From: Alphaproteobacteria bacterium
GTDB lineage: Bacteria > Pseudomonadota > Alphaproteobacteria > Rhizobiales > Rhizobiaceae
DNA length: 64,000 nt
Direction: 5' to 3'
Assembly (NCBI GenBank): GCA_024742485.1
Contig: JANSYK010000001.1
Coordinates: 2,108,001-2,172,000 of the forward strand
The position numbers and the translations under genes were made by a program. Below are positions 55,459 through 64,000 of the stretch, in pieces. Each line of letters starts with the position of its first letter. Position 1 is the stretch's first letter. The notes beneath the pieces are model-generated. The model did no database searches. It was not told the DNA's origin and was given only the letters and a program-made list of their open reading frames with translations.

Positions 55459-55758
55459 GGCACTCCGCTCATCTGCTCGATATTGCAATGGCGGCGTTAT
55501 AGAAAACTCCGTTCTGATCGTCCAGACAAGCCGCGGCAATCGTCTGGCAATCCGCAATCGTGGCGTCGTATCCTTTCTCGGGACAAAACGGGTTCAATAT
55601 TCGGTGAAGCGAACACGGCTGCGCCAGATGTGATCACGCTGTCGACGCAATTTCTGTTACCATGCTCTCAACCCGCGCAAAGACGGGCACGACGGTTCGC
55701 CGTACGACGGGATCTCGGCGAACCAGCTGACAATGGGAACACAGGAATTGGGGTCAAA
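55459..55758. other. 300-bp divergent spacer, nothing recognised
   Basis: The frame of the MBL-fold gene is open through this stretch, but the part upstream of ATG 55759 is Arg-rich and lacks protein-like pattern. No terminator or known motif was seen. Confidence 0.35.
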
Positions 55759-56616
55759 ATGAAGCGAACAAAGCGCACACGTTGGGCAGTTCAACCGCTT
55801 GTGACAATCATCTGTTTCGTCTTTGCGGTGAGCCCGCATGGTGCAGTGGCCCAAACGTCGCGAGACAGCGCAAACAGCGAACGTGCGCCGGTGTCGATCT
55901 GCCAGGCAGTTGCCAGTGCGCCTTATCAAAACCACGTCGTCCGGGTTGCGGCGCAACCGCCTGAAAAGAACCATGTTCGCCTCACCTATGTCGATCACTC
56001 GACCTATTTCCTGGAAACGCCCGACAGCGTGTCCATTGCCACTGATTTCAATGGATTCACCGGCCAAAAACCGCTGCCTAGAGTGGTCACCATGAACAAG
56101 GCACATTCCAGCCATTACACGCTCTTTCCCGATGAAAATATCGAGCATGTGCTGACCGGCTGGAATCCGAATGGCGGGCCCATTGCCCACAATCTGCAGG
56201 TGGGCGATACCTATATTCGCAATGTCACGACGGACATCCGATCCGGATTTTCCGGCCTTGAGCCGGATGGCAACTCAATCTTCATATTCGAAGTCGCTGG
56301 CCTGTGCATTGGCCATCTCGGCCACCTACACCACAAGCTCGAGGACCGGCATATCGCACAGATCGGGCGGCTGGACATTGTGATGGTGCCGATCGATGGA
56401 GGCCTGACGCTCGGCCATGAGAGCCTGAGCGAAACCGTCAAGCGTCTGCGTGCCTCCATCGTTCTGCCGATGCACCGCAGAGGCATGGCACTCAACTCGT
56501 TTCTGGATCTGTTCGGCGATGATTTTGACCGGCGCATGATGCCCACCGACAATTTCACCGTTTCGCTGCGCACGCTGCCCAAACAACCGACGATCATTGT
56601 CCTGCGCGGCATCTAG
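55759..56616 (+). CDS. Exported metallo-beta-lactamase-fold protein (UlaG-like)
   Basis: ATG 55759 gives 285 residues with a signal peptide (basic MKRTKRTRW, hydrophobic core, cut near AVAQT, residue about 32). The fold is suggested by LTYVDHSTYFLETPDSV, KAHSSHYT (in place of the usual HxHxDH), HLGHLHH, VPIDGG and LPMHRRG. The metal site looks intact but atypical, with Tyr where the third ligand Asp is normal. A periplasmic hydrolase or lactonase is possible. The TAG stop is the first triplet of repeat copy C. Confidence 0.7.
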   Translation: MKRTKRTRWAVQPLVTIICFVFAVSPHGAVAQTSRDSANSERAPVSICQAVASAPYQNHVVRVAAQPPEKNHVRLTYVDHSTYFLETPDSVSIATDFNGFTGQKPLPRVVTMNKAHSSHYTLFPDENIEHVLTGWNPNGGPIAHNLQVGDTYIRNVTTDIRSGFSGLEPDGNSIFIFEVAGLCIGHLGHLHHKLEDRHIAQIGRLDIVMVPIDGGLTLGHESLSETVKRLRASIVLPMHRRGMALNSFLDLFGDDFDRRMMPTDNFTVSLRTLPKQPTIIVLRGI

Positions 56617-56718
56617 AGCAATTCAGGTTTCGACGGAATCGGCAAAACCTGAATGCATCAACACAATCAAAGGCCGACACCATTGTCCCTTTTCTGACAA
56701 AACGTGAGACGGTCTAGA
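56614..56718 (+). repeat. 105-bp dispersed repeat, copy C
   Basis: It begins TAGAGCAATTCAGG with TAG as the stop of the preceding gene. It contains the palindrome arms AATTCAGGTTT and AAAACCTGAAT and ends GAGACGGTCTAGA. It matches copies A and B in full length. Confidence 0.85.
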
Positions 56719-56734
56719 TCCTCATGTATTGGTC

Positions 56735-57559
56735 TCAGTTGCCGAAATCAGGCATGACCTCGGAAAGCCGCCCCCCAAGGCGCAGCGGCTGGATGATTTC
56801 GGCAAGGCCGGTGCGGTCCGATATTTGAACAGCCACACCCGACAGCGTCGCCGGACCCGTTGCCGCCTCGAAGCGCCCTTTTGGCATTTTCGACACGAAG
56901 CGGTTCATCGGCTCTTCCTTGTCCATCCCGAGCGACGAATCGTAGTCGCCGCACATGCCCGCATCTGACAGATAGGCAGTGCCGCCATTGAGGATTTGAT
57001 GATCGGCGGTCGGAACATGGGTATGGGTCCCGACAACAAGGCTGACACGGCCATCGACAAAGTGTCCGAAACACTGTTTCTCGCTTGTGGCCTCGGCGTG
57101 GAAATCGATGATGACGGCGTCGGCCTGCTCACCCAACGGACAGGCATTGAGCTCCCGTTCAGCCGCCATGAACGGATCATCAAGATCGGGATGCATGAAG
57201 ATCCGGCCCATGATGTTGGCAACCAGAACGCGTGCGCCATTGCGCGCCAGGAAAACACCCGAACCGCGTCCTGGCGTTCCCGAGGGATAATTGCTCGGTC
57301 GCAGGAACCGCTCCTGGCGTTCGCAAAAACTGATTGCCTCACGCTGATCCCACACGTGATTGCCGGTCGTGACGACATCAGCGCCGGCATCGATTGTCTT
57401 GAGAAAGATTTCTTCGGTAATGCCAAAACCGCCCGCTGCGTTTTCGCCATTGACCACAACAAAATCCAGCTTGAGGTCGGCAATCAGGCCGGGTAGCTTT
57501 TCCCACACGCAGGTGCGGCCTGTGCGCCCCACCATGTCACCAAGAAAAAGCAGCCTCAT
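56735..57559 (-). CDS. YmdB-like metallophosphoesterase (TIGR00282 family)
   Basis: The product is 274 residues. Metal ligands are seen in FLGDMVGRTGR (Asp), VVNGENAAGG (Asn), TGNHVWDQRE (Asn-His), DFHAEATSEK (His) and GTHTHVPTAD (His-x-His). Bacillus YmdB is a 2',3'-cyclic phosphodiesterase affecting RNA turnover. The alphaproteobacterial role is unknown. It is translationally coupled to the 5-FCL gene through an ATGA overlap. Confidence 0.88.
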   Translation of the reverse strand: MRLLFLGDMVGRTGRTCVWEKLPGLIADLKLDFVVVNGENAAGGFGITEEIFLKTIDAGADVVTTGNHVWDQREAISFCERQERFLRPSNYPSGTPGRGSGVFLARNGARVLVANIMGRIFMHPDLDDPFMAAERELNACPLGEQADAVIIDFHAEATSEKQCFGHFVDGRVSLVVGTHTHVPTADHQILNGGTAYLSDAGMCGDYDSSLGMDKEEPMNRFVSKMPKGRFEAATGPATLSGVAVQISDRTGLAEIIQPLRLGGRLSEVMPDFGN

Positions 57560-58146
57560 TGGACGGTGGTCCGGGTCATTTGCCGCAAGCCACTTTCGGT
57601 CAGCACGGCCGGCATGGCGATATCATGGCTGTCATGGGGAACATTCTCCACTTCCTGAACATCAAAGGCAACGCCGATGAGGCGCGGCAAATGTCCGGCC
57701 TCCCGCAACCGTGCGATGGCCCGGTCGTAATAGCCCGCGCCATAGCCGATCCGATGCCCGGTGCTGTCAAATGCCGCAAGCGGCACAAGCATCAATTGCG
57801 GTTCAAGAACCGTTGCCTGCGGTCCGGGTCCAACCGTTCCGAACCCGGTTTCGACGAGATCGTCACCGCGCACCAATTCACGAAACTCCAGCCTTGTCCT
57901 GTCCATGACGACGGGAAGACACAGGCGAGCGCCCTTTTTCTGCAGCGATGACATGAGCGGTCTGATATCGACTTCCGAGCGGATGGGAAAGAAGCCTGAC
58001 ACGATTTCTCCATCGGCAATGTCGATCCGTTCCGCGCCGATCCTTTCGATGGTCAGACTGGCCTCGACCCGCCATTCCAGGCTCAAACGATCCCGAGCTT
58101 CGAGGGTTTGGCAGCGAAGCGCCGCCTTGGCTGCTTGAAGGGTCAT
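57556..58146 (-). CDS. 5-formyltetrahydrofolate cyclo-ligase
   Basis: ATG 58146 gives 196 residues. Conserved blocks are SGFFPIRSEVDIRPLM, LVPLAAFDSTGHRIGYGAGYYDRAI (the family signature, which binds ATP and substrate) and IGVAFDVQEV. It recycles 5-formyl-THF to 5,10-methenyl-THF. It is downstream of the 6S RNA gene in the same direction, the conserved ssrS-fcl arrangement. It overlaps the YmdB-like gene. Confidence 0.93.
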   Translation of the reverse strand: MTLQAAKAALRCQTLEARDRLSLEWRVEASLTIERIGAERIDIADGEIVSGFFPIRSEVDIRPLMSSLQKKGARLCLPVVMDRTRLEFRELVRGDDLVETGFGTVGPGPQATVLEPQLMLVPLAAFDSTGHRIGYGAGYYDRAIARLREAGHLPRLIGVAFDVQEVENVPHDSHDIAMPAVLTESGLRQMTRTTVQ

Positions 58147-58199
58147 CGACCGTCTTTCCGGCGTTTGTTGTTTTGTCGATAACGCGGGAAAATCCCGGT

Positions 58200-58356
58200 G
58201 CGATCCGCGACGGCCGGCGGACATGTTACGATCCCGGGAACCTACAAAGTAGGTGGGCGCCGTGTGTAAAAACCCACGAGTCTAAACAGGAACAGCTCCC
58301 TTAGGATCAATTAAGGCCCCGGGGATTGTGAGCCCAACCGAGAAGCGCAGATCGCT
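58200..58356 (-). ncRNA. ssrS: 6S RNA (SsrS)
   Basis: The minus-strand sequence has the layout of alphaproteobacterial 6S RNA. The closing stem GCGATCTGCG/CGCGGATCGC lies at the two ends. An inner GGGCCTTAATTGATCC segment and the hairpin ACCTACTTTGTAGGT near the 3' part are present. A TATATT promoter element (58367-58362) sits 6 nt upstream. The length of about 157 nt and its place between zapA and 5-FCL fit. Ends are approximate. 6S RNA traps sigma-70 RNA polymerase. Confidence 0.8.
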
Positions 58357-58458
58357 GCGGGAATATAGGGACGCCGAAGGCAAAGTACCAGCGCCTTTTT
58401 CGGTCGCGGTCTGCTTTGTAGAGGACCGGTGACAGATCGCATTTGCCGGACGATCCGA

Positions 58459-58824
58459 TCAGCCTGTTTTCTGCTCGAGTTTGCTGGCGATGCTCTCGAG
58501 TTTCTGTGTAACTTCGCCAATCGATTTGGCCAGCGTGCTGTCCGTATCATCGAAACGCGCCAGCGCGGTGTCCCGTGTTTTTTTGAGGCTTCCGACTTCA
58601 CTCTCGATTCCGGCAAGCTGGCGCTGAACCTCACTGAGCTCGTCCATCACCATGATGCCGGCCATGACGGTCAGACGCAGATCGCCGATCTCGCCGAACT
58701 GCCCCTTGAGGTGTCCGACATAACGATCAAACTTCTCCGCCAGTTCCGTCAGATGGTCTTCCTGACCAGCCTCGCATGCCATGCGGTAGGCTTTTCCGTC
58801 GATCGTGACCGTTACTTCAGCCAT
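58459..58824 (-). CDS. zapA: Cell-division protein ZapA
   Basis: ATG 58824 (AGGA at 7 nt) gives 121 residues. It starts MAEVTVTIDGKAYRMACEAGQEDHL, the ZapA N-terminal domain, followed by a coiled coil (about 70-115, VQRQLAGIESEVGSLKK). ZapA cross-links FtsZ filaments at the division site. It lies 34 bp downstream of the DUF4164 gene, and 6S RNA follows. Confidence 0.9.
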   Translation of the reverse strand: MAEVTVTIDGKAYRMACEAGQEDHLTELAEKFDRYVGHLKGQFGEIGDLRLTVMAGIMVMDELSEVQRQLAGIESEVGSLKKTRDTALARFDDTDSTLAKSIGEVTQKLESIASKLEQKTG

Positions 58825-58857
58825 GCTCATTCCTGATTGTTGACGCCTGCCGCAGAC

Positions 58858-59130
58858 CTAGCGGTCGAGGACCGCGCGAATCGTTTCCATTGCGGTGACC
58901 AAGCGGCGCGAGACCTCACGATTGGCCTCTTCCAGCCGCGTTGCCCGTTCCTCGGACTGATCAAGCTCCTGTGCAAGGCGCGACCGGTCCGAATTCAGCC
59001 GCTGCACCTCTTCCTCGGCATCGGCGAAATCGCTTTCCTTTTCAACGCGCGCATCGACGGCGTTTTCCAGCCTCGAGAGAACGCTGACGAGGCCTTCCAA
59101 TGCCGATTTCGCAGTATGTTCGCCTGACAT
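58858..59130 (-). CDS. DUF4164-family small coiled-coil protein
   Basis: ATG 59130 (AGGAAAAG site) gives 90 residues, almost all helix with heptads (ALEGLVSVLSRLENAV, LNSDRSRLAQELDQSEERATRL). DUF4164 genes regularly precede zapA in Hyphomicrobiales, which suggests a division role, possibly as a ZapB-like partner. This is inferred from position and shape alone. Upstream, 59131-59434 carries no gene I can name. Confidence 0.8.
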   Translation of the reverse strand: MSGEHTAKSALEGLVSVLSRLENAVDARVEKESDFADAEEEVQRLNSDRSRLAQELDQSEERATRLEEANREVSRRLVTAMETIRAVLDR

Positions 59131-59434
59131 TGTCTTTTCCTGTGCCCCGCGAATTCTCAATTCGTTTGATTCCCGGGCACTTACCAAGCAAAGATTAAGC
59201 AATACAGGAAGCAACCGTCAATCATGTTGCGTGTCTCGGGTCAATCGACTGGGGATAACCGGTCCGGGGTTCAACACGTACGCCGATCACAATCTCACTG
59301 CAATCCGCGTACCTAAAGGACTCTAAAGGCGACATATGCCCAAAAGATGGCAAAACAACCACTGGATAAGAGTTCGTGTGGAGACTGATTCGCCGTAAAT
59401 AAGGTGGGCTGTTTCACATCGACCATGTCATTTA

Positions 59435-59462
59435 TTGACTCCGCGACGCCACCTGCTATGTG
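59435..59462 (+). promoter_or_regulatory. Sigma-70-type promoter of tkt
   Basis: TTGACT (59435-59440) and TATGTG (59457-59462) are 16 nt apart, 67 nt before the tkt ATG. Confidence 0.45.
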
Positions 59463-59528
59463 TCACCTGCTTTCGACGGGCGCCCATCTTGGACCGCCTC
59501 CATACACCCTGATAAAGCTGAAAAAATC

Positions 59529-61529
59529 ATGATCTCAAGCGACAAACATGATCGGATGGCCAACGCGATCCGGTTCCTTTCCATGGACGCTGTGGAAAAG
59601 GCGAAATCCGGGCATCCCGGCCTGCCAATGGGCGCAGCCGACGTTGCAACCGTCCTGTTCAGCCGATTCCTGAAATTTGATCCGAAACGGCCGGACTGGC
59701 CTGACCGCGACCGTTTTGTTCTGTCCGCCGGTCACGGGTCGATGTTGATCTATTCCCTGCTGTATCTCCTTGGCTATGAAGACATCACGATCGACGAGAT
59801 CAAGAATTTCCGGCAAATTGGTTACAAGACCGCCGGCCATCCTGAATACGGCCATGCGGCCGGCATAGAAACGACCACCGGACCGCTCGGTCAGGGGCTG
59901 GCCAACGCCGTTGGAATGGCGATTGCCGAGCGCAAGCTGGCCGATGAATTCGGCGGCGATATCGTCGATCACCATACCTATGTGCTGGCCGGCGACGGCT
60001 GCCTGATGGAGGGCATCAGCCAGGAAGCGATTTCGCTTGCCGGACATCTCAAGCTGAACAAGCTGATCGTCTTCTGGGACGACAATGGCATTTCCATTGA
60101 CGGTTCCCTCTCCCTGTCGGATTCGACCGATCAGATTGCCCGCTTCGAGGCGTCGCAGTGGAACACGATCACGGTCGACGGTCACGATGCCGACGCGATT
60201 GCCGCGGCAATTGAATCGGCGCGCTCTTCCGACAAGCCGACCATGATCGCATGCAAGACAATCATCGGTTTTGGCGCGCCCAACAAGGCCGGCACCGCCA
60301 AGGCGCACGGATCTCCTCTTGGCGATGATGAAATCGCCGGGGTGCGCGAAGCACTGAACTGGACGGCAGAGCCATTTGACATTCCGTCCGATATTCTTGA
60401 CTGCTGGCGCCTCGCCGGGCTCCGTTCCACCAAGGAGCGCCAGGCCTGGGAAGAACGCCTTGCGGCAAGCGATGCGGGCAGCCGGTCCGCCTTCGAGCGC
60501 CGGGTCGGCGGCGAATTGCCGGGTGGCTTCGCTTCGGCCATGGATGCCTACAAGAAGAAGCTGGCCACAGACAAACCGACCCTGGCAACCCGCAAGGCAT
60601 CGGAAGCTGCTCTCACCGTCATCAACGACGCTGTTCCCGAAACACTTGGCGGCTCGGCTGATCTGACCGGCTCCAACAACACCAAGACCGAGCAAACTGA
60701 CGCCATCACACCGGACGATTTTTCCGGACGCTATATCCACTACGGCATCCGTGAACACGGCATGGCTGCCGCCATGAACGGGATCGCCCTGCATGGCGGG
60801 TTGATTCCCTATTCCGGTGGGTTTCTGATCTTCTCCGACTATTGCCGCGCCTCTATCCGGCTCGCTGCACTGATGGGCATTCGGGTTATCCATGTTCTCA
60901 CGCATGATTCGATCGGCCTTGGCGAAGACGGCCCAACCCACCAGCCGGTCGAACAGCTGGCATCCCTTCGTGCCATGCCGAACCTGCAGATGTTCCGGCC
61001 CGCCGATGCAACCGAAACCGCCGAGTGCTGGCAACTGGCGTTGCAATCGGAAGATCGGCCGTCGGGAATTGCACTCACCAGGCAGAACCTGCCGACCGTG
61101 CGGACCGAATATATCGAGGAAAACATGTGCAGCTACGGTGCCTATGACATTGCACCGGCGAGCGATGCGGATGTGACTATTTTTGCGTCGGGATCAGAGG
61201 TCGAGATCGCCCTCGAGGCCAGCGGCAAAATCGAGGCGACAGGCCGGACCGTCAGGGTTGTATCGGTACCCAGTTTCGAGTTTTTCGAGCAGCAGTCGGA
61301 GGATTACAAACGCGCGATCCTCGGTGACTCTCCGGTCAAGGTCGCAATCGAAGCTGGTGTCCGGCAGGGTTGGGACCGGTTCATCGGCAATGACGGAATA
61401 TTCATCGGGATGACCACATTCGGAGCATCCGGGCCCTACAAGGCGCTCTATGAGCATTTTGGAATTACCGCGGACGCCACCTTCGCGGCGGTCGAAGCAA
61501 AACTGAACGGGCAGGCTGACGCCAACTAG
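59529..61529 (+). CDS. tkt: Transketolase
   Basis: The 666-residue product is full length. Thiamine-diphosphate sites include [37 protein letters not shown] (metal/TPP motif) and the catalytic-His HGSPLGDDE region. The middle domain has [23 protein letters not shown] with the Glu that activates TPP. The C-terminal domain follows (about 530-666). It exchanges two-carbon units in the pentose phosphate pathway. tkt, gap, a DUF1272 gene and pgk follow each other in one direction, as in other Hyphomicrobiales. Confidence 0.97.
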   Translation: MISSDKHDRMANAIRFLSMDAVEKAKSGHPGLPMGAADVATVLFSRFLKFDPKRPDWPDRDRFVLSAGHGSMLIYSLLYLLGYEDITIDEIKNFRQIGYKTAGHPEYGHAAGIETTTGPLGQGLANAVGMAIAERKLADEFGGDIVDHHTYVLAGDGCLMEGISQEAISLAGHLKLNKLIVFWDDNGISIDGSLSLSDSTDQIARFEASQWNTITVDGHDADAIAAAIESARSSDKPTMIACKTIIGFGAPNKAGTAKAHGSPLGDDEIAGVREALNWTAEPFDIPSDILDCWRLAGLRSTKERQAWEERLAASDAGSRSAFERRVGGELPGGFASAMDAYKKKLATDKPTLATRKASEAALTVINDAVPETLGGSADLTGSNNTKTEQTDAITPDDFSGRYIHYGIREHGMAAAMNGIALHGGLIPYSGGFLIFSDYCRASIRLAALMGIRVIHVLTHDSIGLGEDGPTHQPVEQLASLRAMPNLQMFRPADATETAECWQLALQSEDRPSGIALTRQNLPTVRTEYIEENMCSYGAYDIAPASDADVTIFASGSEVEIALEASGKIEATGRTVRVVSVPSFEFFEQQSEDYKRAILGDSPVKVAIEAGVRQGWDRFIGNDGIFIGMTTFGASGPYKALYEHFGITADATFAAVEAKLNGQADAN

Positions 61530-61606
61530 GGCGACAGGTCACAAGACAGGCCTGTTGTCCTTTGCCGCAAGTAACATATCTTGAACACGGATTGGGAGAT
61601 GAATCC

Positions 61607-62608
61607 ATGACTGTGAAAGTTGCCATCAATGGTTTTGGCCGCATCGGCCGCAACGTTCTTCGTGCCATTATCGAGTCCGGCCGCACCGACATCGAGGTCG
61701 TGGCCATCAATGACCTCGGTCCGGTAGAGACCAATGCCCACCTGATGCGCTATGACAGTGTCCACGGCCGCTTTCCGGGGACCGTAGCGGTCGACGGAGA
61801 CACCATTGATGTCGGTCAGGGACCGATCAAGGTCACAGCTATTCGCGATCCGAAGGAATTGCCCTGGAGCGATATCGACGTGGCCCTGGAGTGCACCGGC
61901 ATTTTCACCGCCCGCGACAAGGCTGCCCTGCATCTGGAGAACGGCTCCAGCCGGGTTCTGGTATCGGCACCGGCGTCCGGCGCGGACAAGACCATCGTTT
62001 TCGGTGTCAATGACAGTGCCCTGACCGCTGACGATGTCGTCGTGTCGAATGCCTCATGCACAACCAACTGCCTTGCACCGGTCGCCTATGTGCTGAACAA
62101 TGCCCTTGGCATCGAAAAGGGCTTCATGACGACGATCCACTCTTACACCGGTGACCAGCCGACGCTCGACACCATGCACAAGGATCTTTATCGCGCCCGC
62201 GCGGCCGCCATGTCGATGATTCCAACATCCACGGGTGCGGCAAAGGCGGTTGGCCTTGTTCTGCCGGAACTCAACGGCAAGCTTGACGGGGTTGCTATCC
62301 GTGTGCCGACACCCAACGTTTCGGTTGTCGATTTCAATTTCATCGCCAGCCGCCCGACCAGCATCGAAGAAGTCAATAGCGCTATCCAGGAAGCCGCAAA
62401 TGGTGACCTGAAAGGCATTCTTGGCTACACCGACGAGCCACTGGTCTCCATCGACATGAACCACAATCCGCATTCATCGATTTTCCATCTGGACCAGACG
62501 AAAGTCCTCGACGGCACCTTTGTCCGGATTCTGACCTGGTACGACAATGAATGGGGTTTTTCCAACCGCATGTCCGACACAGCGGTCGCCATGGGCAAGT
62601 TCATCTGA
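61607..62608 (+). CDS. gap: Glyceraldehyde-3-phosphate dehydrogenase
   Basis: ATG 61607, behind GGGAGA, gives 333 residues. NAD-binding [14 protein letters not shown] is at the N-terminus, and the catalytic Cys151 is in [12 protein letters not shown]. The catalytic His follows in [13 protein letters not shown] and the phosphate site is [10 protein letters not shown]. It lies 77 bp after tkt. It converts glyceraldehyde-3-phosphate to 1,3-bisphosphoglycerate, the substrate or product of the neighbouring pgk. Confidence 0.97.
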   Translation: MTVKVAINGFGRIGRNVLRAIIESGRTDIEVVAINDLGPVETNAHLMRYDSVHGRFPGTVAVDGDTIDVGQGPIKVTAIRDPKELPWSDIDVALECTGIFTARDKAALHLENGSSRVLVSAPASGADKTIVFGVNDSALTADDVVVSNASCTTNCLAPVAYVLNNALGIEKGFMTTIHSYTGDQPTLDTMHKDLYRARAAAMSMIPTSTGAAKAVGLVLPELNGKLDGVAIRVPTPNVSVVDFNFIASRPTSIEEVNSAIQEAANGDLKGILGYTDEPLVSIDMNHNPHSSIFHLDQTKVLDGTFVRILTWYDNEWGFSNRMSDTAVAMGKFI

Positions 62609-62633
62609 CAACGGAGCAAGAGGCGCCGGCTGC

Positions 62634-62942
62634 ATGCTGGATATCAGACCGAACTGCGAGTATTGCGACAAGGATCTGCCGGCAGACGCGTCCGACGCCA
62701 TGATCTGCTCCTATGAGTGTACCTTCTGCGCGGTGTGCGTGGAGACGGTGCTCGAAAATGTGTGCCCGAATTGCGGGGGCGGATTTGAAATCCGGCCAAT
62801 CCGGCCGCGAACCGCCTTCCGGCCCGGAACCGGCCTGTCGCATGCACCGGCTTCGGCGCACCGGGTCCACCTGAAGCACGATCCGGCAGCGCTGCCGGCC
62901 TTTGTTGACAAAATCAAATCGCTATCACCGGGAGAACGTTGA
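62634..62942 (+). CDS. DUF1272-family zinc-ribbon protein
   Basis: ATG 62634 gives 102 residues. Cys spacing (CEYCDKDLP, CSYECTFCAVC, NVCPNCGG) points to one or two zinc knuckles in the first 50 residues. The rest is basic and less ordered. The family function is unknown. Its location between gap and pgk, 25 bp after gap and 3 bp before pgk, makes it part of the glycolytic transcript. Confidence 0.85.
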   Translation: MLDIRPNCEYCDKDLPADASDAMICSYECTFCAVCVETVLENVCPNCGGGFEIRPIRPRTAFRPGTGLSHAPASAHRVHLKHDPAALPAFVDKIKSLSPGER

Positions 62943-62945
62943 CCG

Positions 62946-64000
62946 TGACCGATTTTAAAACCCTCGATGATCTCGGTGAAATCGCCGGCAAACGCGTGCT
63001 GGTCCGGGTCGATCTGAATGTTCCGGTTCAGGACGGCAAGGTCACCGACACCACGCGCATCAAACGCGTCGCCCCGACCCTGCGCGAACTGTCCTCCAGG
63101 GGTGCCCGGATTATCCTGATGGCACATTTCGGCCGACCCAAGGGACATGCGAATGAATCCATGTCGTTGAGGCCGATCGCCCACAAGGTTGAGGAGGTGA
63201 TCGACCAGCGTGTACATTTTGCCGGTGACTGTGTCGGCCAATCCGCCGAGGAAGCCATATCCACAATGGTCGATGGCGATATTCTGTTGCTGGAAAATGT
63301 CCGCTTTCACGCTGGTGAAGAGAGCAATGACGGTTCATTTGCGCGTGCCCTGGCCTCCAATGGTGACATCTATGTCGACGACGCATTCTCTGCCGCCCAC
63401 CGCGCCCACGCATCCACCGAAGCGATCGCGGCGCTGCTGCCGGCCTATGCGGGCCGGGCCATGCAGGCGGAACTGGAAGCCCTGGAAAAAGGTCTTGGCA
63501 ATCCCGACCATCCGGTGATTGCCATTGTCGGCGGTGCCAAGGTGTCAACCAAGCTCGACCTGTTGATGAACCTTGTCAAAAAGGTCGATGTGCTGGTCAT
63601 TGGGGGCGGTATGGCCAACACCTTCCTCGCGGCAAAGGGCACCGATGTCGGCAATTCCCTCTGCGAGCACGATCTTGCCGCCACGGCCAAACAGATCATG
63701 ATCGAGGCTGCGACCCAAAACTGCGTGATTGTTTTGCCGGTGGATGGCGTCGTCGCCAAGGAATTCAAGGCTGGCGCCGACAATCAGGTCGTCGATATCA
63801 ATGCGATACCGGCCGACAGCATGATCCTTGATGTCGGACCGAATTCCGTCAAGCTCATCAACGAATGGATCAGCAAGGCCAAGACACTGGTCTGGAACGG
63901 ACCGCTCGGCGCGTTTGAAATCGAACCCTTTGACGATGCCACTGTTGCGGTCGCCAAACATGCCGGAGACAGGACAGAAGAGGGGCTGTTGATTTCGGTC
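62946..64000 (+). CDS. pgk: Phosphoglycerate kinase, cut by right window edge
   Basis: GTG 62946, behind GGGAGAAC, opens a frame of 351 codons running off the edge; the usual length is about 395-400. Substrate-binding RVDLNVPVQDG, MAHFGRPKG and LLLENVRFH are present. So are VDDAFSAAHRAHAS and the nucleotide-side IVGGAKVSTKLDLL and GGGMANTFLAA. It makes ATP and 3-phosphoglycerate, the latter feeding SerA. The C-terminal GGGDT-type loop should lie just beyond the window. Confidence 0.96.

Noticed and set aside
59535-61046. A 503-codon minus-strand frame
   Set aside because: Antisense to tkt, whose catalytic motifs are complete; long shadows are normal in GC-rich genes.

Overview
The window is alphaproteobacterial, most likely from the Hyphomicrobiales (Rhizobiales). 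The evidence is a CtrA/SciP/ChpT cell-cycle cluster, an EipA (DUF1134) gene, two Omp25/Omp31-type outer-membrane proteins, a serC-serA operon with a structured leader, a 6S RNA gene beside 5-formyltetrahydrofolate cyclo-ligase, and the order ruvCAB / ybgC-tolQRAB-pal-cpoB-tilS-ftsH-glmM. Genus cannot be fixed from the sequence alone.

Positions 1 to about 12,560 look like an old genomic island. Its base composition is less GC-rich than the rest. It ends at the 3' end of a tRNA-Met(CAU) gene, next to a decayed tyrosine-recombinase gene. It holds a partial DUF3616-like gene, two small lipoprotein genes, two peptidoglycan amidase genes, two IS3-type transposase scraps, and a compact three-gene operon (3583-8803). 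That operon encodes a winged-helix/TPR regulator, a soluble PAP2/vanadium-haloperoxidase-fold enzyme with a ten-fold His-Ala-Ser repeat at its N-terminus, and a cytosolic subtilisin-like protease. It is the best candidate here for an undescribed system.

From 12,560 to the right end the DNA is conserved core chromosome. In order: an oxidoreductase/aminotransferase pair probably making a 3-amino sugar (possibly GnnA/GnnB for lipid A), mnmA, then the cell-cycle block (sciP, a pqiA-like gene, a fliJ-like gene, ctrA, a degenerate receiver, chpT, eipA and a large coiled-coil membrane protein). Next come an rRNA/tRNA methyltransferase, rluD, rpoH, purA, serA-serC, two omp genes, glmM, ftsH, tilS and the tol-pal operon. 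The sulfolipid operon sqdBDC follows, inserted in opposite orientation between ybgC and ruvBAC. Then come yebC, a metallo-beta-lactamase-fold protein, a YmdB-like phosphoesterase, 5-FCL, 6S RNA, zapA, and tkt-gap-(DUF1272)-pgk, with pgk cut by the right edge.

Several regulatory signals were read directly. A perfect TTAA-N7-TTAA CtrA box lies upstream of one omp gene, with 7/8 matches upstream of the other omp, sciP, eipA/chpT and tolQ. Five GANTC (CcrM) sites lie within 106 bp upstream of ctrA. Two RpoH-type promoters with identical 16-nt spacing precede rpoH and ftsH. A 105-bp dispersed repeat is present in three full copies, two of which supply the TAG stop codon of the gene they follow.
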